DNA from: Gracilimonas amylolytica
GTDB lineage: Bacteria; Bacteroidota; Rhodothermia; Balneolales; Balneolaceae
NCBI RefSeq assembly: GCF_002911695.1
Contig: NZ_PQBS01000007.1
Coordinates: 62,001-126,000 of the forward strand
Reading direction: 5' to 3'
Length of the DNA: 64,000 nt
Below are positions 25,153-34,200 of this stretch, piece by piece; position 1 is the stretch's first letter; the number at the start of each line of letters is the position of its first letter. The notes under the pieces were generated by a model. The model searched no databases. It saw only the letters and a program-made list of their open reading frames with translations, and had not been told where the DNA came from. The position numbers and the translations under genes are program-made.

Positions 25153-26139
25153 ATGAAAAAACCAAAAACGATACTTTCAGGTATTCAACCCTCCGGTAAA
25201 TTGCATATCGGGAATTACTTTGGTGCCATTCGCCAGCATATTGCCATGCAGGAGGAAGGAGAGGCTTTTTATTTCATCGCTAATTATCATTCCCTTACCT
25301 CACTGAATGACGGTGAGCAGCTTCGTCAAAATACTATTGATGTCACACTCGACTATTTGGCCCTTGGATTAGATCCCCAAAAAGCCACATTTTTTGCCCA
25401 ATCGGATGTCCCTCAGGTAACTGAGCTGGCCTGGATCCTTGGTACCCTTACTCCGGTATCAATGATGGAAAAGGGAGTTTCCTACAAAGACAAGATCGCT
25501 GCAGGACTTAATCCGAATATCGGCCTATTTACCTATCCGATCTTACAGGCAGCAGATATCCTTATTTACCATTCTGATGTGGTACCTGTAGGGGAAGATC
25601 AAAAGCAAAATATTGAGATCACCCGTGATCTGGCCGGTAAATTCAATTATACCTACGATGGCGAATATCTCAAGATCCCGGAAGAGCACATTGTCAAATC
25701 AGTGGCTGTGGTCCCCGGAATTGATGGACGAAAAATGAGTAAGAGCTACGACAATACCATTAATATATTTGCCGAAGGAAAGGCCCTCAAAAAACGCGTA
25801 ATGTCCATTCAAACGGATTCAACCGCACTTGAAGACCCAAAAGATCCTGAATCAGACAATGTGTTTGCCCTCATCAAACTGTTTGCGGATAAGGAAACAC
25901 AGGATCAGATCGCTGAGAAGTATCGGGCCGGTGGATATGGTTACGGCCATGCCAAAAAGGAACTTTTAGGTATGATAGAGGATTATTTTGGTGAGGCCCG
26001 TGAGCGCCGTAAGGAACTCGAGACGGATCTTGATTATGTGCATGATGTACTTCGCGAAGGCAGTAAGAAAGCCCGTAAAAGAGCCGAGGAAGTCATGGAA
26101 CCCATCCGTGATGTAACCGGGATTGTGAGGCATTTTTAG
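25153..26139 (+). CDS. trpS: Tryptophanyl-tRNA synthetase
   Basis: Charges tRNA-Trp. The 328-residue class I synthetase has PSGKLHIGNYFG with the HIGN nucleotide motif at residues 18-21, the QAADILIYHSDVVPVGEDQ tryptophan/ATP site, and the KMSKS loop in GRKMSKSYDN. Its placement between trpE and trpG is unusual: bacterial trpS genes usually lie outside the trp operon. Being downstream of the attenuator it would be induced by uncharged tRNA-Trp, which its own product consumes, forming a direct feedback loop. Confidence 0.97.
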   Translation: MKKPKTILSGIQPSGKLHIGNYFGAIRQHIAMQEEGEAFYFIANYHSLTSLNDGEQLRQNTIDVTLDYLALGLDPQKATFFAQSDVPQVTELAWILGTLTPVSMMEKGVSYKDKIAAGLNPNIGLFTYPILQAADILIYHSDVVPVGEDQKQNIEITRDLAGKFNYTYDGEYLKIPEEHIVKSVAVVPGIDGRKMSKSYDNTINIFAEGKALKKRVMSIQTDSTALEDPKDPESDNVFALIKLFADKETQDQIAEKYRAGGYGYGHAKKELLGMIEDYFGEARERRKELETDLDYVHDVLREGSKKARKRAEEVMEPIRDVTGIVRHF

Positions 26140-26150
26140 TTTGGTTAAAA

Positions 26151-26219
26151 GTTATTGGTTAATCGTTTACCGTAACGATTTTCTAATACTCCAATACAGA
26201 AGAACATTATACCAATAAC
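26151..26219. repeat. TTAACC-type palindromic intergenic repeat, copy 2
   Basis: GTTATTGGT (26151-26159) and ACCAATAAC (26211-26219) are perfect inverted arms. Inside is a second perfect hairpin AATCGTT / AACGATT (26161-26167, 26174-26180). It lies in the trpS-trpG gap. Confidence 0.55.
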
Positions 26220-26237
26220 CCTTATTCTATTAACAAT

Positions 26238-26801
26238 TTGATCCTTATAATTGACAACTACGATTCATTCACCTACAATCTCGTGCATTTGGTGGCAGCT
26301 GAAACGGATAATTATAAGGTGATCCGCAACGATGCAATGACGCTTGATGAGGTGCGTGAATTGAATCCTGATAAGATCCTAATTTCACCCGGTCCCGGCA
26401 GGCCACATGATGCCGGAATCACTGAAGAAATTATCAGGGAACTTGGAAAAAGGACACCCATTCTGGGTGTATGTTTAGGTCATCAGGCAATTGGTGAAGT
26501 GTTCGGTGCAAAAGTGGTTCATGCGCCTAAACTCATGCATGGCAAAGTTTCACAAGTATCACATGACAATGAATTTATATTTAAAGACGTTAACGAAAAC
26601 TTTACAGCCACCCGATATCATTCCCTGGTATTAGACCCGGATTCCATTCCTGATGTTCTGCATATAACGGCCCATTCTGATGACGGTGTGATACAGGGCG
26701 TTCGCCACAAGGAATTTCCGATTCAGGGCATTCAATTTCATCCCGAAAGTATTTTAACAACCGAAGGACCAAAAATTATTTCAAACTGGATCAACCAATA
26801 A
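26238..26801 (+). CDS. trpG: Anthranilate synthase component II (glutamine amidotransferase)
   Basis: Supplies ammonia from glutamine to TrpE. The 187-residue class I amidotransferase has IDNYDSFTYNLVH at the N-terminus, ISPGPGRPHDAG, the nucleophile motif GVCLGHQAIGE, and the His-Glu pair in QFHPES. The start is a TTG at 26238. The stop shares bases with trpD (TAATG), and the two proteins are separate rather than fused. A dual use for p-aminobenzoate synthesis (PabA) is possible, since no pabA is visible here. Confidence 0.95.
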   Translation: MILIIDNYDSFTYNLVHLVAAETDNYKVIRNDAMTLDEVRELNPDKILISPGPGRPHDAGITEEIIRELGKRTPILGVCLGHQAIGEVFGAKVVHAPKLMHGKVSQVSHDNEFIFKDVNENFTATRYHSLVLDPDSIPDVLHITAHSDDGVIQGVRHKEFPIQGIQFHPESILTTEGPKIISNWINQ

Positions 26802-27841
26802 TGGATTTTAAAAGTATTCTCAATAAACTCTCATTTTCTGAAGATCTTTCCCGTGATGAAGCCGAGCTGGCGATGAATCTGATAATGTCAGGAGAGATAT
26901 CTGAACCAAAGATCGCATCATTTTTAACCGCGATGCGACTTAAAGGTGAAACAGTGGAAGAATTGACGGCCTTTGTGAAGGTTATGCGCAATAAAGCCGT
27001 TAAAGTGGATGTGGATGTTACAGGAGCTATCGATCTGGTTGGAACCGGTGGTGATCAGTCAGGAACCTTCAATATATCTACTGCGGCCTCATTTATAACA
27101 GCTGCTGCAGGTGTGCCGGTTATAAAACACGGAAATCGAAGTGCATCCAGTCAATGTGGAAGTGCGGATGTATTGGAGCACTTAGGTGCATCTATAGAGT
27201 TAGGCAAGCAGCAGGTGGAGCAGGTATTTGATGAAGTGGGTATGGCTTTCATGTTCGCACCGATGTTCCATCCGGCCATGAAATATGTAATGCCTGCCAG
27301 ACGTGAGATAGGTTTCAGAACTTTCTTCAACATACTGGGGCCGATGGTTAATCCGGCCGGAGTTCAGCGTTACGTGATCGGAGCCTTCAACAAAGACGTG
27401 GCTGAAAAAATGGTACACATATTAGCCAATCTGGAAACTGATTTTGCCTATACATTCAATGCCCATGACGGTCTTGATGAAGTGAGTTTAACTTCTCAGT
27501 CAGAGATCTTTGAGCTTAAGGACAAAGTCGTCTCAACATCTATTATCTTTGATCCTCAGTCCATTGGGTTTCAGAAGGTAGATATGAAGGATATAATGGG
27601 GGGCGGAAAAGAAGAAAATGCTGAGATCCTGATCAATATCATGGCTAACAAAGCCGATGAGGCTAAACAAAACATTGCATTATTAAATGCTGCTTTTGCC
27701 ATACAGGCTTCCGGTAAAGTTGACACGTTGGAAGAAGGTAAAAATGTGGCTGAAGAATCACTGAGATCCGGAAAGGCCCGGAAGTTATTTAACGACTTTG
27801 TGGACGCTACCAACGATGCTATGGGCACCTTTAAATTTTGA
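26801..27841 (+). CDS. trpD: Anthranilate phosphoribosyltransferase
   Basis: Transfers phosphoribose from PRPP to anthranilate. The 346-residue protein has the family motifs GTGGD at 81-85, NISTAAS at 91-97 and KHGNRS at 109-114, with QCGSADVLEHLG following. The start overlaps trpG. A 64-base gap follows, with trpC starting at an ATG one codon after a possible TTG. Confidence 0.96.
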   Translation: MDFKSILNKLSFSEDLSRDEAELAMNLIMSGEISEPKIASFLTAMRLKGETVEELTAFVKVMRNKAVKVDVDVTGAIDLVGTGGDQSGTFNISTAASFITAAAGVPVIKHGNRSASSQCGSADVLEHLGASIELGKQQVEQVFDEVGMAFMFAPMFHPAMKYVMPARREIGFRTFFNILGPMVNPAGVQRYVIGAFNKDVAEKMVHILANLETDFAYTFNAHDGLDEVSLTSQSEIFELKDKVVSTSIIFDPQSIGFQKVDMKDIMGGGKEENAEILINIMANKADEAKQNIALLNAAFAIQASGKVDTLEEGKNVAEESLRSGKARKLFNDFVDATNDAMGTFKF

Positions 27842-27905
27842 AGAATGAAAACCTTTACTAACACAAGCGTCCTCTTGAATCATTTTTAGGTATTTGTAAG
27901 TATTG

Positions 27906-28724
27906 ATGAAAAACATCTTAGAAAAAATAACAGCAAAAACAGCGGAAGACCTCGCGAAACGCAAGCGAAAGGTTTCCTTGGCTGATCTCAATTCTTTTGA
28001 AGGTTATGAGAAGAAAAGGATCTCCTTTAAAGAGGCTTTGGCCGGAAATTTAGGGGTTTCGATCATCTCAGAAGTCAAAAAAGCTTCGCCTTCGAAGGGG
28101 ATTATTCGTCCCGATTTTGATCCGGTGGATATTGCCTTGAGATACGAGGAGGGAGGAGCGTCAGCTATCTCCGTGTTAACCGATGAACCATTTTTTAAGG
28201 GAGCTCTGGAGTATCTGGAAGCTATCTCAAAACGGGTTCAACTGCCTCTGTTAAGGAAGGATTTCATTATCGATCCCTATCAGATCAAAGAAGCCCGGGC
28301 CTATGGGGCCGATGCAGTGTTGATCATTGTTGCGATCACAGAGGGCAATCAACTCACAGAATTACAACATGCGGCCAAAGAATTTGGATTGGACTCCCTT
28401 GTTGAGTGCTACGATCAGGAAGATTTTGACCGACTCGACTTTGGCTTAACTGATATTCTGGGCGTCAATAATCGCGATCTGAAGAACTTTGAAATGGATG
28501 TCCACCGAGGTATCTCTATTTTGCAGCAAGCGCCTGAAGAAACCATTTTAGTTTCAGAAAGCGGATTATCGACCGGAAAAGACTTGGCTCTTTTGAAATT
28601 AGAAGGCATTCATTCCGCATTGATCGGAGAGCATTTTATGCGGCAGGAAGATCCGGGTCAGGCTGTAAAAGACTTGCTGGAACAAACTGAAGAAGAATTT
28701 GAACGTTTATTAGAGAAGGAGTAG
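27906..28724 (+). CDS. trpC: Indole-3-glycerol phosphate synthase
   Basis: Ring closure of CdRP to indole-3-glycerol phosphate. The 272-residue TIM barrel shows EVKKASPSKG with the catalytic lysines, LLRKDFIIDPYQI, GVNNRDLKNFE and VSESGLS. It is a stand-alone enzyme, not fused to TrpF. The stop codon is directly followed by the first copy of the 85-97-base palindromic repeat that recurs in the next two spacers. Confidence 0.96.
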   Translation: MKNILEKITAKTAEDLAKRKRKVSLADLNSFEGYEKKRISFKEALAGNLGVSIISEVKKASPSKGIIRPDFDPVDIALRYEEGGASAISVLTDEPFFKGALEYLEAISKRVQLPLLRKDFIIDPYQIKEARAYGADAVLIIVAITEGNQLTELQHAAKEFGLDSLVECYDQEDFDRLDFGLTDILGVNNRDLKNFEMDVHRGISILQQAPEETILVSESGLSTGKDLALLKLEGIHSALIGEHFMRQEDPGQAVKDLLEQTEEEFERLLEKE

Positions 28725-28820
28725 AACACGGATGACGCTGATGTAGCGGATAGTCACGGAATATTTTTATAAGTATTTTAAATCAGCGATTATTCGCGAA
28801 ATCCGCCTCATCCGCGTTCC
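28724..28820. repeat. Operon-spacer palindrome, family A copy 1 (trpC-trpF)
   Basis: Starts GAACACGGATGACGC and ends CATCCGCGTTCC, with imperfect inverted arms spanning 97 bases. It occupies almost the entire trpC-trpF spacer. Copies 2 and 3 are at 29498-29582 and 30821-30907. Confidence 0.8.
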
Positions 28821-28841
28821 ATTCAGATGTAATATAAATTT

Positions 28842-29498
28842 ATGACTGAGAATACACAAAGAACAAAGATCAAAATTTGTGGCATTACGAACCTCGAGGA
28901 TGCACGTTTTGCAGCCGGAGCATTGGTGGATTACCTGGGCTTTATCTTCTATGAAAAATCACCACGCTATATAGAACCGGGTGAAGCAGGTGCCATTATC
29001 AACTGGCTGGAAGGTCCTGAGAAAGTGGGTGTTTTCGTCAATCAACCACTGGATGATGTGAATCAGATCGCCAGGCAAACGGGACTGGATTATGTTCAGC
29101 TCCATGGCGATGAATCCGTTGAATATTGTGAATTGGTGGAGAAACCTATCATAAAAGTCATACACATTGAAGAAGAAACGGTAGAATATTTATTAAAGCA
29201 TCAGATCGAGCAGTATGCCGAAGTCGCCGATTTCCTGCTGTTCGACACTAAAATAGATGAAATTTGGGGCGGAACCGGGAAAAGTTTTGATTGGGCGATT
29301 ATACAGGAACTTGATATAACTGTCCCTTATTTCTTATCAGGTGGATTGAATGCGGAAAATATCAAAGATGCCATCGAAACAGTTCAACCCTATGCCATAG
29401 ATGTTTCAAGCAGTTTAGAACAAAAACCCGGCCTAAAAGACTTTGGTAAGATCGAAGCCTTTATGGATGAAATTAGAGCATTGGAAACAAACGAATAG
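28842..29498 (+). CDS. trpF: Phosphoribosylanthranilate isomerase
   Basis: Amadori isomerisation of phosphoribosylanthranilate. The 218-residue TIM barrel has KICGITNLEDARFA (catalytic Cys13), GFIFYEKSPRY, GVFVNQPLDDV, VQLHGDE, FDTK with the catalytic aspartate, and FLSGGLNAENI. The ATG lies 21 bases after the first spacer palindrome, and the stop overlaps the second, so repeat insertion has not altered the reading frame. Confidence 0.95.
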   Translation: MTENTQRTKIKICGITNLEDARFAAGALVDYLGFIFYEKSPRYIEPGEAGAIINWLEGPEKVGVFVNQPLDDVNQIARQTGLDYVQLHGDESVEYCELVEKPIIKVIHIEEETVEYLLKHQIEQYAEVADFLLFDTKIDEIWGGTGKSFDWAIIQELDITVPYFLSGGLNAENIKDAIETVQPYAIDVSSSLEQKPGLKDFGKIEAFMDEIRALETNE

Positions 29499-29582
29499 AA
29501 CACGAAAAACGCGGATTGAATGGATAGTCACGGACCATTTTTAATCTGTGATCATTCGCATGATCCGTGTCATCCTCGTTCC
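29498..29582. repeat. Operon-spacer palindrome, family A copy 2 (trpF-trpB)
   Basis: Begins GAACACGAAAAACGCGGATT at the last base of trpF and ends GTGTCATCCTCGTTCC, 85 bases. It shares the outer arms and the TAGTCACGGA segment with copy 1. Confidence 0.8.
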
Positions 29583-29597
29583 ATGATAAATAATATT

Positions 29598-30818
29598 ATG
29601 AGCACACAAACCAAGACTAAAACCTATAATTATCCAGATGATAGAGGCTATTACGGCCAGTTTGGTGGTAAATTCGTCCCTGAAATTTTGATTCCTGCCA
29701 TTCAGGAACTGGAAGCTGAATTCAATAAAGCCAAGAATGATCCGGTTTTCAATGAAGAATTAGCCGGCTTATTGGATGAGTATGTAGGCCGACCAACTAA
29801 ACTCACTTATGCCAATCGACTCACAGAACACTATGGAAAAGCGAAGATCTATCTAAAACGGGAAGATCTGTGTCACACCGGAGCGCATAAGATCAATAAT
29901 GCGATCGGACAGGTTTTGCTGGCACGACGGATGGGCAAGAAGCGAATCATTGCCGAAACCGGAGCTGGTCAGCATGGTGTTGCTACGGCTACGGCCTGTG
30001 CTAAATTTGGCCTTGATTGTATTGTGTACATGGGCGAAGAAGATATGGTTCGTCAGAAGCTTAATGTTGATCGCATGCGTTTGATGGGGGCAGAGGTTAG
30101 AAGTGTAACCAGCGGTTCTCGTACACTGAAAGATGCTACCAACGAAGCTATTCGCGATTGGGTAACCAATGTAGATACCACATTTTATATCATAGGGTCT
30201 GTGGTTGGACCGCATCCATATCCCATGATGGTGCGGCATTTTCATGAAGTGATCGGGAATGAGGCTAAACAACAGATTCACAAAGTAGAAAGTCGCAATC
30301 CTGATTATTTGCTGGCCTGTGTTGGAGGAGGCTCCAATGCCATAGGTTTCTTCTATCCATTTATAGATGATGAGTCGGTGGATATCATCGGAATTGAAGC
30401 GGCCGGATTTGGTGTAGATTCCGGCAAAACAGCCGCTACCATGACCAAAGGAACACCCGGAATTTTACATGGATCGCTAAGTTATTTACTGCAAAGCGAT
30501 GAGGGGCAGATCGAACTGGCTCATTCTATCAGTGCCGGACTTGATTACCCGGGAGTGGGACCGGAACACGCCCATTTAAAAGATCTGGGCAGAGTGAAAT
30601 ATCATGCTGTTACAGATGAAGAGGCAATGAATGCAGTGAAGCTACTTTCCGAAACAGAAGGCATCATTCCTGCTTTGGAAACCGCCCATGCCTTTGCGTG
30701 GTTGGAAAAGCTTATGCCCGAAACTTCAGAAGACGAGATCGTGATGATCAATCTTTCAGGAAGAGGAGATAAGGATATGGGCACGATCTCAGAATACATT
30801 CGCGAAGAAAACAATTGA
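29598..30818 (+). CDS. trpB: Tryptophan synthase beta chain
   Basis: Condenses indole and serine to tryptophan with PLP. The 406-residue protein starts at the ATG at 29598, giving the normal TrpB N-terminus ([18 protein letters not shown]). A longer frame that runs upstream to 29520 lies within the spacer palindrome and is not credible; an ATG at 29583 is possible. The PLP lysine is in HTGAHKIN (Lys98), the phosphate loop is [10 protein letters not shown], and the C-terminal NLSGRGDKD is present. It is a TrpB1-type enzyme, consistent with the adjacent trpA. Confidence 0.97.
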   Translation: MSTQTKTKTYNYPDDRGYYGQFGGKFVPEILIPAIQELEAEFNKAKNDPVFNEELAGLLDEYVGRPTKLTYANRLTEHYGKAKIYLKREDLCHTGAHKINNAIGQVLLARRMGKKRIIAETGAGQHGVATATACAKFGLDCIVYMGEEDMVRQKLNVDRMRLMGAEVRSVTSGSRTLKDATNEAIRDWVTNVDTTFYIIGSVVGPHPYPMMVRHFHEVIGNEAKQQIHKVESRNPDYLLACVGGGSNAIGFFYPFIDDESVDIIGIEAAGFGVDSGKTAATMTKGTPGILHGSLSYLLQSDEGQIELAHSISAGLDYPGVGPEHAHLKDLGRVKYHAVTDEEAMNAVKLLSETEGIIPALETAHAFAWLEKLMPETSEDEIVMINLSGRGDKDMGTISEYIREENN

Positions 30819-30820
30819 AT

Positions 30821-30907
30821 GAGAATCCGGATGACGCAGAATACACGGATGATCACTGATTAAATTAAATCCGTGAAAATTCGCAAGATCTGTGTCTTCC
30901 GCGTTCC
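30821..30907. repeat. Operon-spacer palindrome, family A copy 3 (trpB-trpA)
   Basis: Begins GAGAATCCGGATGACGC two bases after the trpB stop and ends CTTCCGCGTTCC, 87 bases with inverted arms similar to copies 1 and 2. Confidence 0.78.
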
Positions 30908-30930
30908 ATAACGATATTTAATTAAGTTAC

Positions 30931-31728
30931 ATGAACCGAATTCAACACGTATTTGACAACAAAAAACCCGATGAAAAGCTAATGAGCTTATTCATCACGG
31001 CCGGATATCCTGATCTGGAATCGACGGTAGATCTCATCCTGGGATTTGAAAAAAATGGCGCAGACATCATTGAATTAGGCATGCCATTCAGCGATCCCTT
31101 GGCTGATGGTCCGACTATTCAATATTCCAGTGATGTAGCCATCAAGAATGGGATCACTATGAATAAGATCTTTGAGATGGTGGAGAAGGTTCGTGAAAGC
31201 TCCGAGATCCCGATCATTCTGATGGGGTATATGAATCCGGTATTGCGGTATGGGGTGAATAGATTCACCCGAAAAGCAGCTGAAGTTGGAGTAGACGGGC
31301 TCATAATTCCGGATATTCCTATAGAAGAAGATGGCATTATTAAGAAACAAGCTGAAGAGAACGGTCTGGATATCATTCATTTAGTGGCACCAAACACCTC
31401 CGATGAGCGCATGAAACTGGCTGATGAAAACTCTCAGGGATTTGTATATTGCGTATCCGTGACCGGAGTTACCGGAGCGCGAGATGGTGACGAAGTTTCG
31501 AAGTCTGTGGACCGTTTTATTGAACGGGTTCGTGCCAATATCACATTGAATCCGGTTATGGTTGGATTTGGGATCCGAAGTCATCAGGATGCACAAAACA
31601 TCGCATTAAATGCCGATGGATTTATTGTTGGAAGTGCCTTAATTGATACCATCAAACAACATTACCCGAAAGAGAACTGGCAATCAGAGCTTATGTCTTT
31701 CGTTCATTCACTGAAATTTGGAAAATAA
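30931..31728 (+). CDS. trpA: Tryptophan synthase alpha chain
   Basis: Cleaves indole-3-glycerol phosphate and channels indole to TrpB. The 265-residue TIM barrel shows the catalytic Glu48 in IIELGMPFSDP and Asp59 in LADGPTIQ, then IPDIPIEE and VSVTGVTGAR, followed by VGFGIRSHQD. It is the last trp gene. The DUF4837 gene follows after nine bases and may be read through from the same transcript, as no terminator is seen between them. Confidence 0.96.
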   Translation: MNRIQHVFDNKKPDEKLMSLFITAGYPDLESTVDLILGFEKNGADIIELGMPFSDPLADGPTIQYSSDVAIKNGITMNKIFEMVEKVRESSEIPIILMGYMNPVLRYGVNRFTRKAAEVGVDGLIIPDIPIEEDGIIKKQAEENGLDIIHLVAPNTSDERMKLADENSQGFVYCVSVTGVTGARDGDEVSKSVDRFIERVRANITLNPVMVGFGIRSHQDAQNIALNADGFIVGSALIDTIKQHYPKENWQSELMSFVHSLKFGK

Positions 31729-31737
31729 TCTTTAGAC

Positions 31738-32841
31738 ATGAATCGATTTTTATTGACTAGTATAATGGTAATTTTGGGGATCACGATTGTTTCCTGTGAT
31801 GCTGACTACCGTCCATTGGCAGAAGGAAATACCCGTGAAGTGGTTGTAGTGATGGATTCCACAAAATGGGAAAGTGAAACTGCAGAGGCCATCCGGGATG
31901 TATTTGGCCAATGGGTGTTGACCGTTCCAAATGGAGAGCCGTATTATGATCTACAATTCACTCAGATCATTTCTCAGGATCAGTTAGATCGTCTGAAAAA
32001 GCAAAAGAACCTGATTTTTGCAGCACCTATTGAAGAGGATACTAATGTTGGGCGACAAGTTCGTGGCCTACTTGATGACAATATTGAGCAGCGTGTACGT
32101 GAAGGGGAAAGCTTTGCGTTTCCGGTTGAAGATCAGTGGTACAGAGATCAGTATGTGTTGATCCTGACCTCAACTTCAGATTCAGCTCTTGCGCAAAAGG
32201 TCCGAAATACAGAAAATTCACTTCTATCTAATATGCTGGATAAGGAACTCCGCCGCTGGGAGTATTTTGTGTATGAGAAAAAAGAGGTTACTGAATATTC
32301 TGACTCACTATGGCAAAATCGTGGCTTTAAAGTCCGATTCCAGCATGATTACATTAAAAACATAGATACCCTGAATTTTATCAGTTATCGCCGGCCATTA
32401 CCTCAAAATGACCGCTGGATGTGGATCTGGTATAAGGATGATGTAAATGATATTTCATTTCTTGATGAGGGCTGGATCCTTTCAACTCGTGACTCTCTGC
32501 AACAGATCTACATTAAGGGAGCCAGGGATTCTATGTATGTGCAGACCTTTAACCGTCCGGACCTTAACCGCCCGGTAGAATCAGAATCATTTCAGAAGGG
32601 AAGACTGCTGGCGTATGAAACCAGAGGGACCTGGCATATGGTTAACGGCCTGATGGGTGGCCCATTTGTGAATTTCACCTATTATGATCCTGATACCAAC
32701 CGCTTGTTTATGGTCGATTACAATCAGTTTGCACCCGGTGTACGAAAGAAATTACCGTTCGTACGTCAGTTTAGAGCAATGGGAAGAACCTTTGAGTCCG
32801 ATTCTTCCTGGACACCGGAAAAAGTTGACCTAACCAGCTAA
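31738..32841 (+). CDS. DUF4837 family lipoprotein
   Basis: A 367-residue lipoprotein (hydrophobic N-terminus, lipobox IVSC, acceptor Cys20). The start of the mature part (REVVVVMDSTKWESE) followed by IRDVFGQWVLTVPNGEPYYDL, and later YYDPDTNRLFMVDYNQFAPGV, match the DUF4837 family seen mainly in Bacteroidota and relatives, whose function is unknown. It lies nine bases after trpA, which suggests co-transcription, but nothing in the sequence links it to tryptophan metabolism. The family assignment is from recognition of the sequence pattern. Confidence 0.75.
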   Translation: MNRFLLTSIMVILGITIVSCDADYRPLAEGNTREVVVVMDSTKWESETAEAIRDVFGQWVLTVPNGEPYYDLQFTQIISQDQLDRLKKQKNLIFAAPIEEDTNVGRQVRGLLDDNIEQRVREGESFAFPVEDQWYRDQYVLILTSTSDSALAQKVRNTENSLLSNMLDKELRRWEYFVYEKKEVTEYSDSLWQNRGFKVRFQHDYIKNIDTLNFISYRRPLPQNDRWMWIWYKDDVNDISFLDEGWILSTRDSLQQIYIKGARDSMYVQTFNRPDLNRPVESESFQKGRLLAYETRGTWHMVNGLMGGPFVNFTYYDPDTNRLFMVDYNQFAPGVRKKLPFVRQFRAMGRTFESDSSWTPEKVDLTS

Positions 32842-32874
32842 GCTTAATCAGTAAGAATTAGAGAGATTATCACA

Positions 32875-33663
32875 TTGAGTTACCACGAGGAAATGATCTC
32901 TGCGTTTGATACTGCAGCAGATACCTATGGAGAGCACGCAAATATTCAACGAAAAGTTGCCGATGGTTTGATCGCCTCGCTGATTCCCTGGAAAGAAGCC
33001 GTTCCAGAAGGCACTATTCTTGAGGTAGGTTGTGGAACCGGCTTTGTCTCGGAACAATTGATCGACCAATTTCCGGAAAGTGAGATCATCATATCGGATA
33101 TTTCCGAAAAGATGCTCGAAACTTGCCGTAATAATTTGATAGAATCCGGTAAAGATCTTTCAAGGGTAACATTCAAAATCATCAATGCGGATACCTTTAA
33201 AGCAGAAAACAAAGATATTGGTTTGGTCATCAGTGGTTTTGCTCCGCATTGGTTTAAAGATCCGTCACTGGCCCTGCAAAATTTATCAGAAGCCTTAACA
33301 CCCGGTGGGATGCTGCTTTGTTCTTTTCCGGGAAATCATACATTCCCGGCCTGGTATGAAAACTGCCTGGAACTTGGACTTCCTCATACAGCCAATCCCT
33401 TGCCCGATGTAGAAGAGGTGGTAGTTAAATTATCCATGGGGCCTTTGCAAATAGATTATTACGAGAATGATCTGTTTCATGAGTTTGAGAGTTCGCTAGA
33501 GTTTTTCCGTCATCTTAAGAAAACAGGGGAGTCCTATTCAGTGTTGGGTAAATCCCTTAACTATAAACAATTTAAGCTGCTTTTAGAGCATTGGGACAAT
33601 AAAGGTAACCTGAATATGAAGTGGCATATCGTATACGTAGCAGCTAAAAGAGACTTTGAATAA
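32875..33663 (+). CDS. BioC-like class I SAM methyltransferase
   Basis: A 262-residue Rossmann methyltransferase. The N-terminus AFDTAADTYGEHANIQRKVADGL resembles BioC (malonyl-ACP O-methyltransferase of biotin synthesis), and motif I is ILEVGCGTGFVSEQL with motif II ending EIIISDIS. The acidic loop and LTPGGMLLCSFPG post-motif fit. The start is a TTG at 32875; the ATG at 32893 is a credible alternative. No other biotin gene is in view, so the assignment to biotin synthesis is tentative. It converges on tadA with only two bases between stops. Confidence 0.75.
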   Translation: MSYHEEMISAFDTAADTYGEHANIQRKVADGLIASLIPWKEAVPEGTILEVGCGTGFVSEQLIDQFPESEIIISDISEKMLETCRNNLIESGKDLSRVTFKIINADTFKAENKDIGLVISGFAPHWFKDPSLALQNLSEALTPGGMLLCSFPGNHTFPAWYENCLELGLPHTANPLPDVEEVVVKLSMGPLQIDYYENDLFHEFESSLEFFRHLKKTGESYSVLGKSLNYKQFKLLLEHWDNKGNLNMKWHIVYVAAKRDFE

Positions 33664-33665
33664 CG

Positions 33666-34142
33666 CTACTTTCTTTTTTGCTTGAAGAATTCCTTTAAAA
33701 GATACTCAGATTCAGATTCCATGATCCCCTGTATAACCTGGATCTGATGGTTAAGCTTTTCATTGGAAGCAATATTAAACACGCTCCCGCAACCTCCTGA
33801 TCTGGCATCTTGTGCTCCAAAAACCAGGGTACCAAGTTTACTCCACACAGCTGCTCCGGCACACATCGGGCAAGGTTCGAGTGTAACATACAGGGTACAT
33901 TCACTCAAGTATTTTTCTGAAATCGTTTCACAAGCTGCTGAAATAGCTAACATTTCAGCATGAGCGGTCGGATCACTGAGCATTTCAACCTGGTTGTAGC
34001 CCTTACCAATGATCTGATCGTTATAAACCACTACGGCTCCAACCGGAATTTCATCGTTTTCGTAGGCCTGTTCTGCAAGCATAAAAGCCCGCGCCATATA
34101 TCTGTGGTGTTTTTCCATCAAAGGGAGATCAGAATAACTCAT
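33666..34142 (-). CDS. tadA: tRNA adenosine(34) deaminase
   Basis: Deaminates A34 of tRNA-Arg(ACG) to inosine. The 158-residue zinc deaminase has HAEMLA (His61, catalytic Glu63) and PCPMCAG (Cys91, Cys94), and the long DEIPVGAVVVYNDQIIG strand typical of TadA rather than of free cytosine deaminases. The C-terminal basic helix (LLKEFFKQKRK) is common in TadA and contacts tRNA. It is divergent from apt, with a 58-base region between. Confidence 0.93.
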   Translation of the reverse strand: MSYSDLPLMEKHHRYMARAFMLAEQAYENDEIPVGAVVVYNDQIIGKGYNQVEMLSDPTAHAEMLAISAACETISEKYLSECTLYVTLEPCPMCAGAAVWSKLGTLVFGAQDARSGGCGSVFNIASNEKLNHQIQVIQGIMESESEYLLKEFFKQKRK

Positions 34143-34146
34143 TAAA

Positions 34147-34179
34147 TTTGTCTGTCAGTATTTCTTTTAATTACCTTGG
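34147..34179 (+). promoter_or_regulatory. Candidate promoter for apt
   Basis: TTTG at 34147-34150, 21 bases, then TACCTTGG (34172-34179), a one-mismatch TAnnTTTG box, about 20 bases before the apt ATG. It lies in the divergent tadA-apt gap. Confidence 0.4.
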
Positions 34180-34200
34180 CGCGAACTTAATCTAATATTG

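Noticed and set aside
29520-29597. Upstream extension of trpB
   Set aside because: It is translated from inside the spacer palindrome and is not TrpB-like; the ATG at 29598 gives the normal N-terminus.
29853-30281. 142-aa antisense frame in trpB
   Set aside because: Shadow of a conserved gene with no recognisable protein.
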